From the NCBI RefSeq assembly GCF_006715175.1, contig NZ_VFMQ01000001.1, positions 3,100,001 through 3,164,000 of the forward strand: 64,000 nucleotides of DNA. The letters are read 5' to 3'. Position 1 is the stretch's first letter. Every line of letters starts with the position of its first letter. Under the pieces are notes generated by a model. The model was not told the DNA's origin, ran no database searches, and was given only the letters and a program-made list of their open reading frames with translations. A program made the translations under genes and the position numbers. This DNA is from Curtobacterium citreum. GTDB lineage: Bacteria; Actinomycetota; Actinomycetes; Actinomycetales; Microbacteriaceae. Positions 58,143 through 64,000 of the stretch are shown here, piece after piece.

Positions 58143-59336
58143 GTGAGCACCTCGTCGACGAACGGATTCCGCCGACTGCGGTTCACCGACGGCGACGGCA
58201 CCTCGTACGAGCGGATCTTCTCCGCGGAGTACAACGGTCGCGACCTCGGGACGGACACCTTCGTGACCGAGGGGACCCACTACGAGTACACGATCGTGGG
58301 CGACGACGACCTCACGCTGCGGACCATGCGCTCCGAGGGTGGACGGCGGGGCGGCGTCATCGGGCCGCGCGACGACCACGTGGTCTTCTGGCTCACCAAG
58401 GGCCTGCTCGAGATGCACTTCGCGGACCGCTCCCGGATCATCGAGCCGGGGAGCGCCTACATCGCGTCGGCGTCCGAGGCGTACCAGTTCGAGTCGGCGG
58501 ACACCGTCTACAACGGCCTGCACCTGTCCGACGCCTTCCTGCGGTCCGTCGGCGACGAGCTCGGCTACCGGCTGCCGTCCGGGCCGCTCCTGTTCGACCA
58601 GCAGGACGAGGCCGTCGCGCAGCGTGAACCACTGCGGCGGCTCGTGCAGGACCTCGCGCCGGCGCTCCTCGACGACCGCGTGGTCGGTCCGATGCGCACG
58701 GCGCTCAACCGACGGCTGGCGACCGTCGTCCTCGACACCTTCCCGGTGCGGGACCGCGGGGACGACATCCCCGTCGCGAACCGGTTGCGGGACGCGATCC
58801 GGTACGTCGAGGCCCACGCCGCCGACCGCCCCTCGGTGCCCGAGATCGCCGCCGCGTGCGGCCTGAGCCAGCGCGGGCTGCAGGACGTCTTCGCGCGCAC
58901 CCTCGGGACGACGCCGAACCGGTTCCTCCGCGACCACCGCCTGGACTGCGTCCGCCGTGCACTCCTGCACGCCGCCGGCGACGACGGCGTGACCCCGATC
59001 GCGCGGCAGTGGGGCTTCACGAACCCGGGGCGCTTCGCTGCGGCGTACCGGGAGCGCTTCGGCGAGGACCCGGCCGCGACCCTGCGGGCGTCGCGCGCGG
59101 CGCAGCCCGAGATGGGCCGGTCGTCCTGGCGGGTGCGACGGGCCGTGGCGCACATCGAACGGCACGTCGACGCAGAGCTGACGGTCGAGCAGATCGCGGC
59201 GGCCGCCGGTGTCCGACCTCGCCGGCTGCAGCAGCTCTTCCAGGAGGAGTGCGGGCAGTCCCCCATGGCCTACGTGCGCGCCCTCCGCTCCGCTGCACGG
59301 CGCAACACCCGGGCCGGAATCGGCGGCCGGGCCTGA
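58143..59336 (+). CDS. AraC-family regulator with a second, partial AraC DNA-binding repeat
   Basis: A 397-residue regulator. The N-terminal cupin-like part (about 1-215) resembles the AraC-binding-like domain of NphR/FeaR-type activators (WLTKGLLEMHFADRSRIIEPGSAYIA). A full AraC domain follows at about 220-322 (VPEIAAACGLSQRGLQDVFA, GTTPNRFLRDHRLD, ARQWGFTNPGRFAAAYRERFG), and then an extra half domain at about 340-390 (LTVEQIAAAAGVRPRRLQQLFQEECG). The second half repeat is unusual. GTG 58143 has CATGAT ending 6 bases upstream. It precedes the Asp23 cluster on the same strand but 162 bases separate them. Confidence 0.88.
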   Translation: MSTSSTNGFRRLRFTDGDGTSYERIFSAEYNGRDLGTDTFVTEGTHYEYTIVGDDDLTLRTMRSEGGRRGGVIGPRDDHVVFWLTKGLLEMHFADRSRIIEPGSAYIASASEAYQFESADTVYNGLHLSDAFLRSVGDELGYRLPSGPLLFDQQDEAVAQREPLRRLVQDLAPALLDDRVVGPMRTALNRRLATVVLDTFPVRDRGDDIPVANRLRDAIRYVEAHAADRPSVPEIAAACGLSQRGLQDVFARTLGTTPNRFLRDHRLDCVRRALLHAAGDDGVTPIARQWGFTNPGRFAAAYRERFGEDPAATLRASRAAQPEMGRSSWRVRRAVAHIERHVDAELTVEQIAAAAGVRPRRLQQLFQEECGQSPMAYVRALRSAARRNTRAGIGGRA

Positions 59337-59498
59337 GCCTCAGCTCACGGGGTACAACGAGAACCGCCGTTCTGGCGTCCTGGCTGGAAGTTCTCTGGAA
59401 CCGCTGAACCGAGCGTGACGAACCTCGGTGGCAGTCCGTCCCACTCGTGAACAGCATCCGCTGGGATCGCCCGGCGGACACCTCGGAAGGAGCAACCA

Positions 59499-59954
59499 AT
59501 GGCTGACACCACGAACACCACCCCCGCCACCACCGCCGCTCGCGCGACCGGCTCGCACGCTTCGGGTTCGACCTCGGGCAAGACCACGATCGACGACACC
59601 GTCGTCTCGAAGGTCGCCGGCATCGCCGCCCGCGAGGTGAACGGCGTGCACTCCCTCGGCAACGGCGCGGCCCGTGCGATCGGCGCCCTGCGTGACGCGA
59701 TCGGCCAGCGCGACTACGGCCAGGGCGTCAAGGTCGAGGTCGGCGAGAAGCAGGTCGCTGCCGACGTGGTGATCGTCGCCGAGTACCCCGTGTCGCTGCA
59801 GCAGGTCGCCGACGGTGTCCGCTCGTCGGTCGCCCGTGCGCTCACGCAGATCGTCGGCATGGAGGTCGCGGAGGTCAACGTGACCGTCCAGGACGTCCAC
59901 ATCCCGGGTGACGACGACGACAACGAGGACAAGAAGGAGTCGCGCGTTGAGTAA
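59499..59954 (+). CDS. Asp23/Gls24-family envelope stress protein
   Basis: A 151-residue protein. A Thr/Ser/Ala-rich N-terminus (residues 1-28) leads to the Asp23 domain: TIDDTVVSKVAGIAAREVNG, VKVEVGEKQVAADVVIVAEY, and VNVTVQDVHIP; the tail is very acidic (DDDDNEDKKESRVE). Asp23 proteins sit at the cytoplasmic membrane through AmaP-like anchors and respond to envelope or alkaline stress. GGAAGGAGC precedes ATG 59499. First gene of a cluster of at least five co-directional envelope genes. Confidence 0.94.
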   Translation: MADTTNTTPATTAARATGSHASGSTSGKTTIDDTVVSKVAGIAAREVNGVHSLGNGAARAIGALRDAIGQRDYGQGVKVEVGEKQVAADVVIVAEYPVSLQQVADGVRSSVARALTQIVGMEVAEVNVTVQDVHIPGDDDDNEDKKESRVE

Positions 59955-60138
59955 CACACTCGTCGGCGCCCTGATCGGCGCCATCCTGGCCGTCGTGGCC
60001 CTGCAGTTCGGTTTCTGGGGCTTCGTCCTGGTGATCGTGTTCGGTGCGATCGGTGCCCTCGTGGCCGCGATCAGCTCGGGCAAGATCGACCGCGGCGCCC
60101 TGACCGACGTGCTGACCGGACGCCGGAGCTCCCGGTGA
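59947..60138 (+). CDS. Small two-helix membrane protein of the Asp23 cluster
   Basis: A 63-residue protein: SNTLVGALIGAILAVVALQF and GFWGFVLVIVFGAIGALVAA helices, then the conserved-looking GKIDRGALTDVLTGRRSSR. Related DUF2273-type proteins accompany Asp23 genes. The start is TTG 59947, overlapping the Asp23 stop by 8 bases, chosen because AAGAAGGAG sits 8 bases upstream and the hydrophobic segment begins there. It probably anchors or partners the Asp23 proteins at the membrane. Confidence 0.82.
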   Translation: MSNTLVGALIGAILAVVALQFGFWGFVLVIVFGAIGALVAAISSGKIDRGALTDVLTGRRSSR

Positions 60139-60467
60139 ACGCCGGCCCGGAGGGCCTCGCCCAGAGCTCCGTCCCGGGCCGCGTCGAGATCACCGCTCGT
60201 GCACTGACCGCCCTCGCCCGGGCAGTCGCAGCCGAACGGCTCGGCGCTCCCGCGAAGCGAGTCCGTGTCGGGCTCGGTGACCACGCCGGCGCCCTGGCGC
60301 TGGACGTCACCGGCCCCATCCGTGCCCAGGCGGACGTCCTCGGGGCGGCTTCGGCCGCCGCCGAGCGGGTCCGCTCGCGGGTGTCGGAGTTGTCGGGGCG
60401 GCAGGTGGGCAGTGCCCACATCGAACTGACCGGGATCGTGCGTGAGCACGAGGACCGGGTCCGGTAA
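60135..60467 (+). CDS. Second Asp23/Gls24-like protein, short
   Basis: A 110-residue divergent Asp23-like domain: RVEITARALTALARAVAAERLG, VRVGLGDHAGALALDVTGPI and GRQVGSAHIELTGIV follow the beta-alpha-beta pattern of the family, without the acidic tail of the first copy. GTG 60135 overlaps the preceding stop (GTGA). Its role is inferred from the cluster. Confidence 0.78.
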   Translation: MNAGPEGLAQSSVPGRVEITARALTALARAVAAERLGAPAKRVRVGLGDHAGALALDVTGPIRAQADVLGAASAAAERVRSRVSELSGRQVGSAHIELTGIVREHEDRVR

Positions 60468-60479
60468 CAGGAGGAACTG

Positions 60480-61058
60480 ATGAGCAGCACTTCTTCGCTC
60501 GAGCGGCGCCTGCGCCGCCGGAGCGTGCACCGGTCCCGGTCCACCGCGGTCGCGATCACCCTGATCGTCACCGCCCTGGTCGCGGCGTGGATCGGTGTCG
60601 AAGCGGTCCTGAAGGCCATCGGCCAGCGCCCCCTGCTGGCCGACCCGCAGACCATCGTCGACGCCGCCCTGCAGCCCGACGCCGCGTTCACGACCATCGC
60701 CGAGGTGACCGCCGCCGTCCTCGTGATCGCCGGGATCGTCCTGATCGTCCTGGCCCTGGGGCCCGGCCGGCAGCCCCGCTCGGTCGTGGACCACGACCGG
60801 GGCGCGGTCGTGATCGACACGAGGATCCTGGCCTCGACCGCCGCGAACGCGGCCGCCCTCGCCGCCGGCGTCCCCGAGTCCAACGCATCCGCGTCGGCAC
60901 GTGGGCACCGCACCGAGGTGCGGGTGGTGCCCCTGTCCGGCATCCCCGTCGACACCCACGTCGTCCAGCAAGCCGTCCAGGACCGTCTCGGCCGGCTCGG
61001 CGGCAAGCACGGCACCCACGTGAAGGTGCACGTGGAGCAGAAGGGAACGCTGGCATGA
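60480..61058 (+). CDS. DUF6286-like membrane protein of the Asp23 cluster
   Basis: A 192-residue protein with a basic N-terminus (RRLRRRSVHRSRS), two helices (VAITLIVTALVAAWIGVEAV and VTAAVLVIAGIVLIVLALG) and a C-terminal soluble domain with an alkaline-shock-like fold (TEVRVVPLSGIPVDTHVVQQ, GTHVKVHVEQKG). This resembles DUF6286 proteins of actinobacterial Asp23 clusters; the family number is from memory. AGGAGG precedes ATG 60480. It probably forms a membrane platform with the next gene product. Confidence 0.78.
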   Translation: MSSTSSLERRLRRRSVHRSRSTAVAITLIVTALVAAWIGVEAVLKAIGQRPLLADPQTIVDAALQPDAAFTTIAEVTAAVLVIAGIVLIVLALGPGRQPRSVVDHDRGAVVIDTRILASTAANAAALAAGVPESNASASARGHRTEVRVVPLSGIPVDTHVVQQAVQDRLGRLGGKHGTHVKVHVEQKGTLA

Positions 61059-61618
61059 CCACCACCAACCGCACCCTGAACCGCATCATCCTGCTGCTGC
61101 TGGGCCTGGTCGCGGTCATCGTCGGGGTCACCATCGGCGCCGGGGTCCTCACCCCCGTCCGCGACGCCCTCCAGCCCTCCCTGACCCTGCCCGACAAGGT
61201 CACCGTCCCGGCGGCGTCGCTGTGGATCATCGCCGCCGTGTGCGCGGTCGTGATCGTCCTGGCGCTGATCGTGGTCTTCACCCGCGGCGGCGGCGGCACC
61301 AGTGTCGCTGCCCGGACGAAGACCGGGGACGACCAGGTCACCGTGAACGTCGCCCTCGTGCGGGACGTCATCGACCACGAACTCGACGGCGTCCACGACG
61401 TCGTCGCCGCGAAGGTCGACACGTACACGGTCAAGCAGCAGCGCGCCGCACGGATCCGGGTCCACGTCCGCCGCGGCGGTGACGCCGTGAGCGTCCTCGA
61501 CGCCGTCGACCACGCCGTCAACACGTTGGACACCACCCTCGGCCAGCAACTCCCGGTCCTGGTCCACCTCACCGGCGGCACCAGAACCGCACTGGCCAAG
61601 ACCACCCGCGTCCACTAG
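61055..61618 (+). CDS. AmaP-like alkaline-shock membrane anchor protein
   Basis: A 187-residue protein with two helices (IILLLLGLVAVIVGVTIGAG and LWIIAAVCAVVIVLALIVVF) separated by a short loop, and a C-terminal domain with VTVNVALVRDVIDHELDGV and RIRVHVRRGGDAVSVLD, the arrangement of AmaP, which ties Asp23 to the membrane. ATG 61055 overlaps the previous stop (ATGA). Together with the preceding genes it makes a complete anchor-plus-Asp23 set. Confidence 0.8.
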   Translation: MTTTNRTLNRIILLLLGLVAVIVGVTIGAGVLTPVRDALQPSLTLPDKVTVPAASLWIIAAVCAVVIVLALIVVFTRGGGGTSVAARTKTGDDQVTVNVALVRDVIDHELDGVHDVVAAKVDTYTVKQQRAARIRVHVRRGGDAVSVLDAVDHAVNTLDTTLGQQLPVLVHLTGGTRTALAKTTRVH

Positions 61619-61692
61619 GACCATCCGCTCAGCGCACCACCACCACCGGGGCGTCCGGAAGGCGCACCCGCACACACAGGAAGGAACCCACC

Positions 61693-61866
61693 ATGGGACT
61701 CGACGACAAGATCAAGAACGCCGCTCAGGACGTCGCCGGCAAGGCGAAGGAGGCCTTCGGCAACGCCACCAACGACGACTCCAAGGTCGCCGAGGGCAAG
61801 AAGGACCAGGCCGCCGCGAGCACGAAGCAGACCGGCGAGGACATCAAGGACGTCTTCAAGAAGTAA
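61693..61866 (+). CDS. CsbD-family general stress protein
   Basis: A 57-residue hydrophilic helix-forming protein, MGLDDKIKNAAQDVAGKAKE followed by FGNATNDDSKVAEGKKDQAA and a lysine-ended tail. This is the typical CsbD pattern (short, charged, intrinsically disordered, induced by general stress in Bacillus). GGAAGGAA precedes ATG 61693. Like the Asp23 genes it belongs to a stress response, and an 18-bp hairpin follows its stop. Confidence 0.88.
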   Translation: MGLDDKIKNAAQDVAGKAKEAFGNATNDDSKVAEGKKDQAAASTKQTGEDIKDVFKK

Positions 61867-61872
61867 GCAGCC

Positions 61873-61909
61873 GACGGCCGTCGCTCCCGTCACGGGAGCG
61901 ACGGCCGTC
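61873..61909 (+). terminator. Terminator after csbD
   Basis: GACGGCCGTCGCTCCCGT (61873-61890) and its exact complement (61892-61909) form a long hairpin 6 bases past the stop codon. Confidence 0.85.
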
Positions 61910-61927
61910 CTGTTCGAGGAGGAAGCC

Positions 61928-63097
61928 ATGCAGCACGATCCGAACGCCCGGACGCAGATCACCGAGGTCGACCTGCCGTCCGGACTCACCACTCCGCTCC
62001 CCGAGGACGCCGGCCCCCTCGCGGTCGCCGCGCGGACCGCCGCGGAGACGGCGCTCGGCGTGCCGGGCGTCCACCACCTGGGCGGACTCGTCGCGCGCGC
62101 AGCCGACCGCGTGCGCTCCCAGCTCGGGCGCTCCGCCGGGGCGCCGGGGGTGCAGGTCGACGAGGTCGACGGGACGCTCGACGTCACCGTGTCGCTCGTC
62201 GTGACGTACCCGCAGCCCGTCCGCGAGGTCGCCGAGGAGGTCCGCCGTCAGGTGACCGCCGCGGTCTCGCAGCTCGGCGCCGGGCAGCCCACCACGGTCG
62301 ACGTCCGCGTGCTCGACGTGCACGGGCCGTTCGACGACGAGCCCACCGCGATCGACAAGGCCAAGGACGCCGTCGGCGACGCCGTGGACCGCACGAAGGA
62401 CGCCGTCGGCGACGCCGTGGACCGCACGAAGGACGCCGTCGGCGACGCCGTGGACCGCACGAAGGACGCCGTCGCCGGTGCCGCGGAGAACGTCCGCGAG
62501 GGCGCTGCCGAGGTCGCCGAGCGGGCGAAGGACGTCGCACAGGACGCCGCCGACGCCACGCGCGAGGCCGCCGTCAAGGCGAAGGACGCCGCCGGTGACG
62601 TCGCCGACCGCGCCCGTGATGCCGCCGCCGACGCCGGTGACCGCATCGCCGACGCCGCGGACACGGCACGGGAGCGCACTGCCGACGCCGTGGACGCAGC
62701 CCGGTCGACCGCGTCGGACGCCGCCGAGCGTGCGGCCGAGAAGTCGTCCGAGGCCGGCGACGCCGCGAAGGACGCGGTGCGTGCCGCGAAGGACGCCGCC
62801 GTCTCCGCCTCCGAGGAGGTCCGCGACCGGGCCTCCGGCGCCGCAGCCGCCGCGACCGACGCAGCGGCCGACGCCGGCGCCGCCGCGTCCGACGCCGCCG
62901 ACTCCGCCGCCGACGCGGTCCGTGGTCGTGATGCCGGGGACGGCGACGCCGCCGGTGCGAGCACCGACGAGCGCGTCGCCGATGCCCTCGACGACGCCGC
63001 CGACCGCATCGAGCACGCCGCCGACGTCGTCCGTGACGAGGCCGACACCCGCCGTGACCACGACGCCGACACGGGCGGAGCCGAGGCCGGACGATGA
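61928..63097 (+). CDS. Asp23-like domain fused to a long LEA-like 11-mer repeat helix
   Basis: A 389-residue protein. Residues about 12-140 form an Asp23/Gls24-like domain (LAVAARTAAETALGVPGVHH, LDVTVSLVVTYPQPVREVAE, TTVDVRVLDVHGPF). Residues about 140-360 are a low-complexity amphipathic helix of 11-residue repeats, starting with three identical KDAVGDAVDRT units and degenerating into (A/K)DAA-type repeats, very like group 3 LEA and apolipoprotein-like proteins. There is no membrane helix. GAGGAGGAAGCC precedes ATG 61928. I infer a membrane- or protein-protecting role in drying or envelope stress. Confidence 0.85.
   Translation: MQHDPNARTQITEVDLPSGLTTPLPEDAGPLAVAARTAAETALGVPGVHHLGGLVARAADRVRSQLGRSAGAPGVQVDEVDGTLDVTVSLVVTYPQPVREVAEEVRRQVTAAVSQLGAGQPTTVDVRVLDVHGPFDDEPTAIDKAKDAVGDAVDRTKDAVGDAVDRTKDAVGDAVDRTKDAVAGAAENVREGAAEVAERAKDVAQDAADATREAAVKAKDAAGDVADRARDAAADAGDRIADAADTARERTADAVDAARSTASDAAERAAEKSSEAGDAAKDAVRAAKDAAVSASEEVRDRASGAAAAATDAAADAGAAASDAADSAADAVRGRDAGDGDAAGASTDERVADALDDAADRIEHAADVVRDEADTRRDHDADTGGAEAGR
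62363..62476 (+). repeat. 33-bp tandem repeat inside the Asp23-LEA gene
   Basis: Three identical 33-bp units at 62363-62395, 62396-62428 and 62429-62461 plus a partial fourth encode KDAVGDAVDRT. Perfect identity implies recent slippage, so copy number probably varies between strains. Confidence 0.95.
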
Positions 63098-63516
63098 GCG
63101 CCGTGTGGTCGGGTCGGCGGGCCCGTGTGTCCCGTCCGCCCCGGCCCCGGCCGCGGGGCGTCTGGATCACCTCCGGGATCGGCATCGTCCTGGTGCTCGC
63201 GATCGCCCTCGGCGCGTACCTGCCGCTCGTCGGGTTCCTCGGGGGCGTGACCGCGACGACCGCGGGCCTCGTGCCCTTCCCGTTCCTGCGGGTCACCCTC
63301 GTGACCCTGCTCGGCGCGGTGGTCGTCCTCGCCCTGGTCGTCCTCGGGCTCACCCGACGGCACACCGTCACGACCGTGTTCGCCGTCGTGCTCGCCGTGC
63401 TGGTGAGCCTGGCGGTGACGGCCTACCCGGTCGTCACCGTGGCGATCGCCTCGGCCGACCGTGCCGGTGACGTGTGGCCGATCGTCACCGAGCTCTGGCA
63501 GCGCTTCACCGGCTGA
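63094..63516 (+). CDS. Small polytopic membrane protein, unknown
   Basis: A 140-residue protein with an Arg/Pro-rich N-terminus (residues 1-22) and three helices (VWITSGIGIVLVLAIALGAY, LRVTLVTLLGAVVVLALVVL, TTVFAVVLAVLVSLAVTAYP). ATG 63094 overlaps the stop of the Asp23-LEA gene (ATGA), so it is co-translated with it and may anchor it. Two hairpins follow. I do not recognise the family. Confidence 0.72.
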   Translation: MSAVWSGRRARVSRPPRPRPRGVWITSGIGIVLVLAIALGAYLPLVGFLGGVTATTAGLVPFPFLRVTLVTLLGAVVVLALVVLGLTRRHTVTTVFAVVLAVLVSLAVTAYPVVTVAIASADRAGDVWPIVTELWQRFTG

Positions 63517-63527
63517 CCTCCCTGACC

Positions 63528-63568
63528 GCCGCGGCGAGCCCGTGACCCGAACACGGGTTCGCCGCGGC
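63528..63568. terminator. Hairpin after the Asp23-LEA/membrane protein pair
   Basis: Arms 63528-63544 (GCCGCGGCGAGCCCGTG) and 63552-63568 pair at 16 of 17 positions with a 7-base loop, 11 bases past the stop. Confidence 0.7.
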
Positions 63569-63612
63569 TCCCCCGTGCTGCCGGGCACGGCCTGACCGCC
63601 ACTCCACGGCCT

Positions 63613-63654
63613 CAGCGACACCTCACGCGCGTCGACGCGCGTGAGGTGTCGCTG
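63613..63654. terminator. Perfect 42-bp palindrome between convergent genes
   Basis: CAGCGACACCTCACGCGCG followed by TC and then the exact reverse complement. It is 22 bases past the 3' end of the convergent SDR gene and probably terminates both directions. Confidence 0.75.
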
Positions 63655-63676
63655 TGCGCGTGGACACGCCCGCGGC

Positions 63677-64000
63677 TCAGCGACCGGCGAGCCGCCGGAG
63701 CCCCTCGTCGATCGACACCGTCGGCGCCCACTGCAGGTCGGCCCGGGTCCGCCGCTGGTCGAACCAGTGCGCGGTCGACAGCTGCTCTGCCAGGAACCGT
63801 GTCATCGGCGGCTCGTCCGCCCCCGGTCGGACCCGCCACACGGCCTCGACGACGGAACCTGCGACCCGCGCGAGCCCGGCGGGCACGTGCCACCGCGGTG
63901 CCGGGACGCCCGACGCCGTGCAGATCCCGGCGAGCAGCTCCCCCACCGGCCGCGGTTCGCCGTTCGTCACGACGTACGCGTTGCCGTGCACGTCCGGGTC
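63677..64000 (-). CDS. NAD(P)-dependent epimerase / 3-beta-HSD-like SDR, C-terminal part (5' end outside window)
   Basis: The frame is open to the window edge. The visible C-terminal 107 residues (GNAYVVTNGEPRPVGELLAG, VPAPRWHVPAGLARVAGSVV, EPPMTRFLAEQLSTAHWFD, LQWAPTVSIDEGLRRLAGR) match the substrate-binding C-terminus of extended SDRs acting on sterol-like or sugar-nucleotide substrates. The Rossmann fold and catalytic Tyr-x-x-x-Lys are beyond the edge. The substrate cannot be named. Confidence 0.85.
   Translation of the reverse strand, partial: DPDVHGNAYVVTNGEPRPVGELLAGICTASGVPAPRWHVPAGLARVAGSVVEAVWRVRPGADEPPMTRFLAEQLSTAHWFDQRRTRADLQWAPTVSIDEGLRRLAGR

Noticed and set aside
59337..59498. 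A stress-sigma-factor promoter (GGGTAC near 59350) for the Asp23 cluster
   Set aside because: The -10-like word is there but no GTTT-type -35 lies at a proper distance.
63094..63516. Holin or toxin identity for the small three-helix protein after the Asp23-LEA gene
   Set aside because: Hydrophobicity alone does not support it; the overlap with the Asp23-LEA gene argues for an envelope partner role.
1..64000. tRNA, rRNA or CRISPR arrays
   Set aside because: No cloverleaf-like sequences with CCA-type ends, no rRNA signatures and no regularly spaced direct repeats with unique spacers were found; the tandem repeats seen are contiguous.

Overview
This 64 kb window is very GC-rich (roughly 72-73 % by eye), tightly packed with GTG/ATG starts, and full of four-base ATGA/GTGA gene overlaps. 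Gene content (mevalonate operon, two-component envelope genes, CsoR copper operon, Asp23 envelope cluster, IS481-type element) and codon use point to a Gram-positive actinobacterium. A Microbacteriaceae member close to Curtobacterium is my best guess; that is inference from gene content, not a database match. No rRNA, tRNA or CRISPR array was seen.

Layout. 1-9.7 kb: a truncated LacI regulator, small enzymes (VOC protein, two hydrolases, a RibD-like reductase), a type II NADH dehydrogenase, an SDR gene broken by an in-frame TGA next to a TetR regulator with two operators, an OafA-type acyltransferase and a flavin monooxygenase whose 3' end has been tandemly copied. 9.8-16.4 kb: a UbiA prenyltransferase, then a GntR-controlled operon (class II aldolase, CbbY-like HAD phosphatase, DhaL, DhaK, formaldehyde dehydrogenase) that could form a ketose-1-phosphate pathway releasing and oxidising formaldehyde. 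16.4-25.4 kb: an EamA exporter/LysR pair, fructosamine kinase, and an envelope glycosylation block (GT39, response regulator, histidine kinase, GT2-GtrA). Both glycosyltransferases and the acyltransferase share an upstream TCTTA element at a fixed distance from the start codon. 25.6-33.1 kb: an unusually long GltB-like glutamate synthase translationally coupled to a CysJ-like diflavin reductase instead of GltD. 33.3-35.9 kb: a membrane hydrolase, a seven-helix membrane protein and an ImmA-like zinc peptidase. 36.0-41.4 kb: a five-gene mevalonate operon (MK, MVD, PMK, HMGR, HMGS) with every junction overlapping, lacking an IPP isomerase. 41.5-50 kb: an EmrB-like exporter, ohrR-ohr-quinone reductase, a ClC transporter with a MarR/DUF4396 pair, and a sugar porter. 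50-55 kb: a LysM lipoprotein, an IS481-family element inserted exactly at the pgi stop codon, and pgi. 55-58 kb: csoR-copZ-copA with its operator. 58-63.5 kb: an AraC regulator with one and a half DNA-binding domains, then an Asp23/Gls24 envelope-stress cluster ending in an Asp23 domain fused to a long LEA-like 11-residue repeat helix. The window closes inside an epimerase/SDR gene.

Between genes the window carries at least four families of structured repeats: long perfect hairpins related to GACGGACGGGAGGC, CGAGTCTCGG clusters, 27-bp-stem hairpins, and a fourth roughly 100-bp element. Several sit where terminators belong, but some lie between divergent genes or intrude into coding sequence, so they look like a dispersed REP-like population and not only terminators. 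Several genes also have a -10 box placed 5-7 bases before the start codon, the signature of leaderless transcripts.
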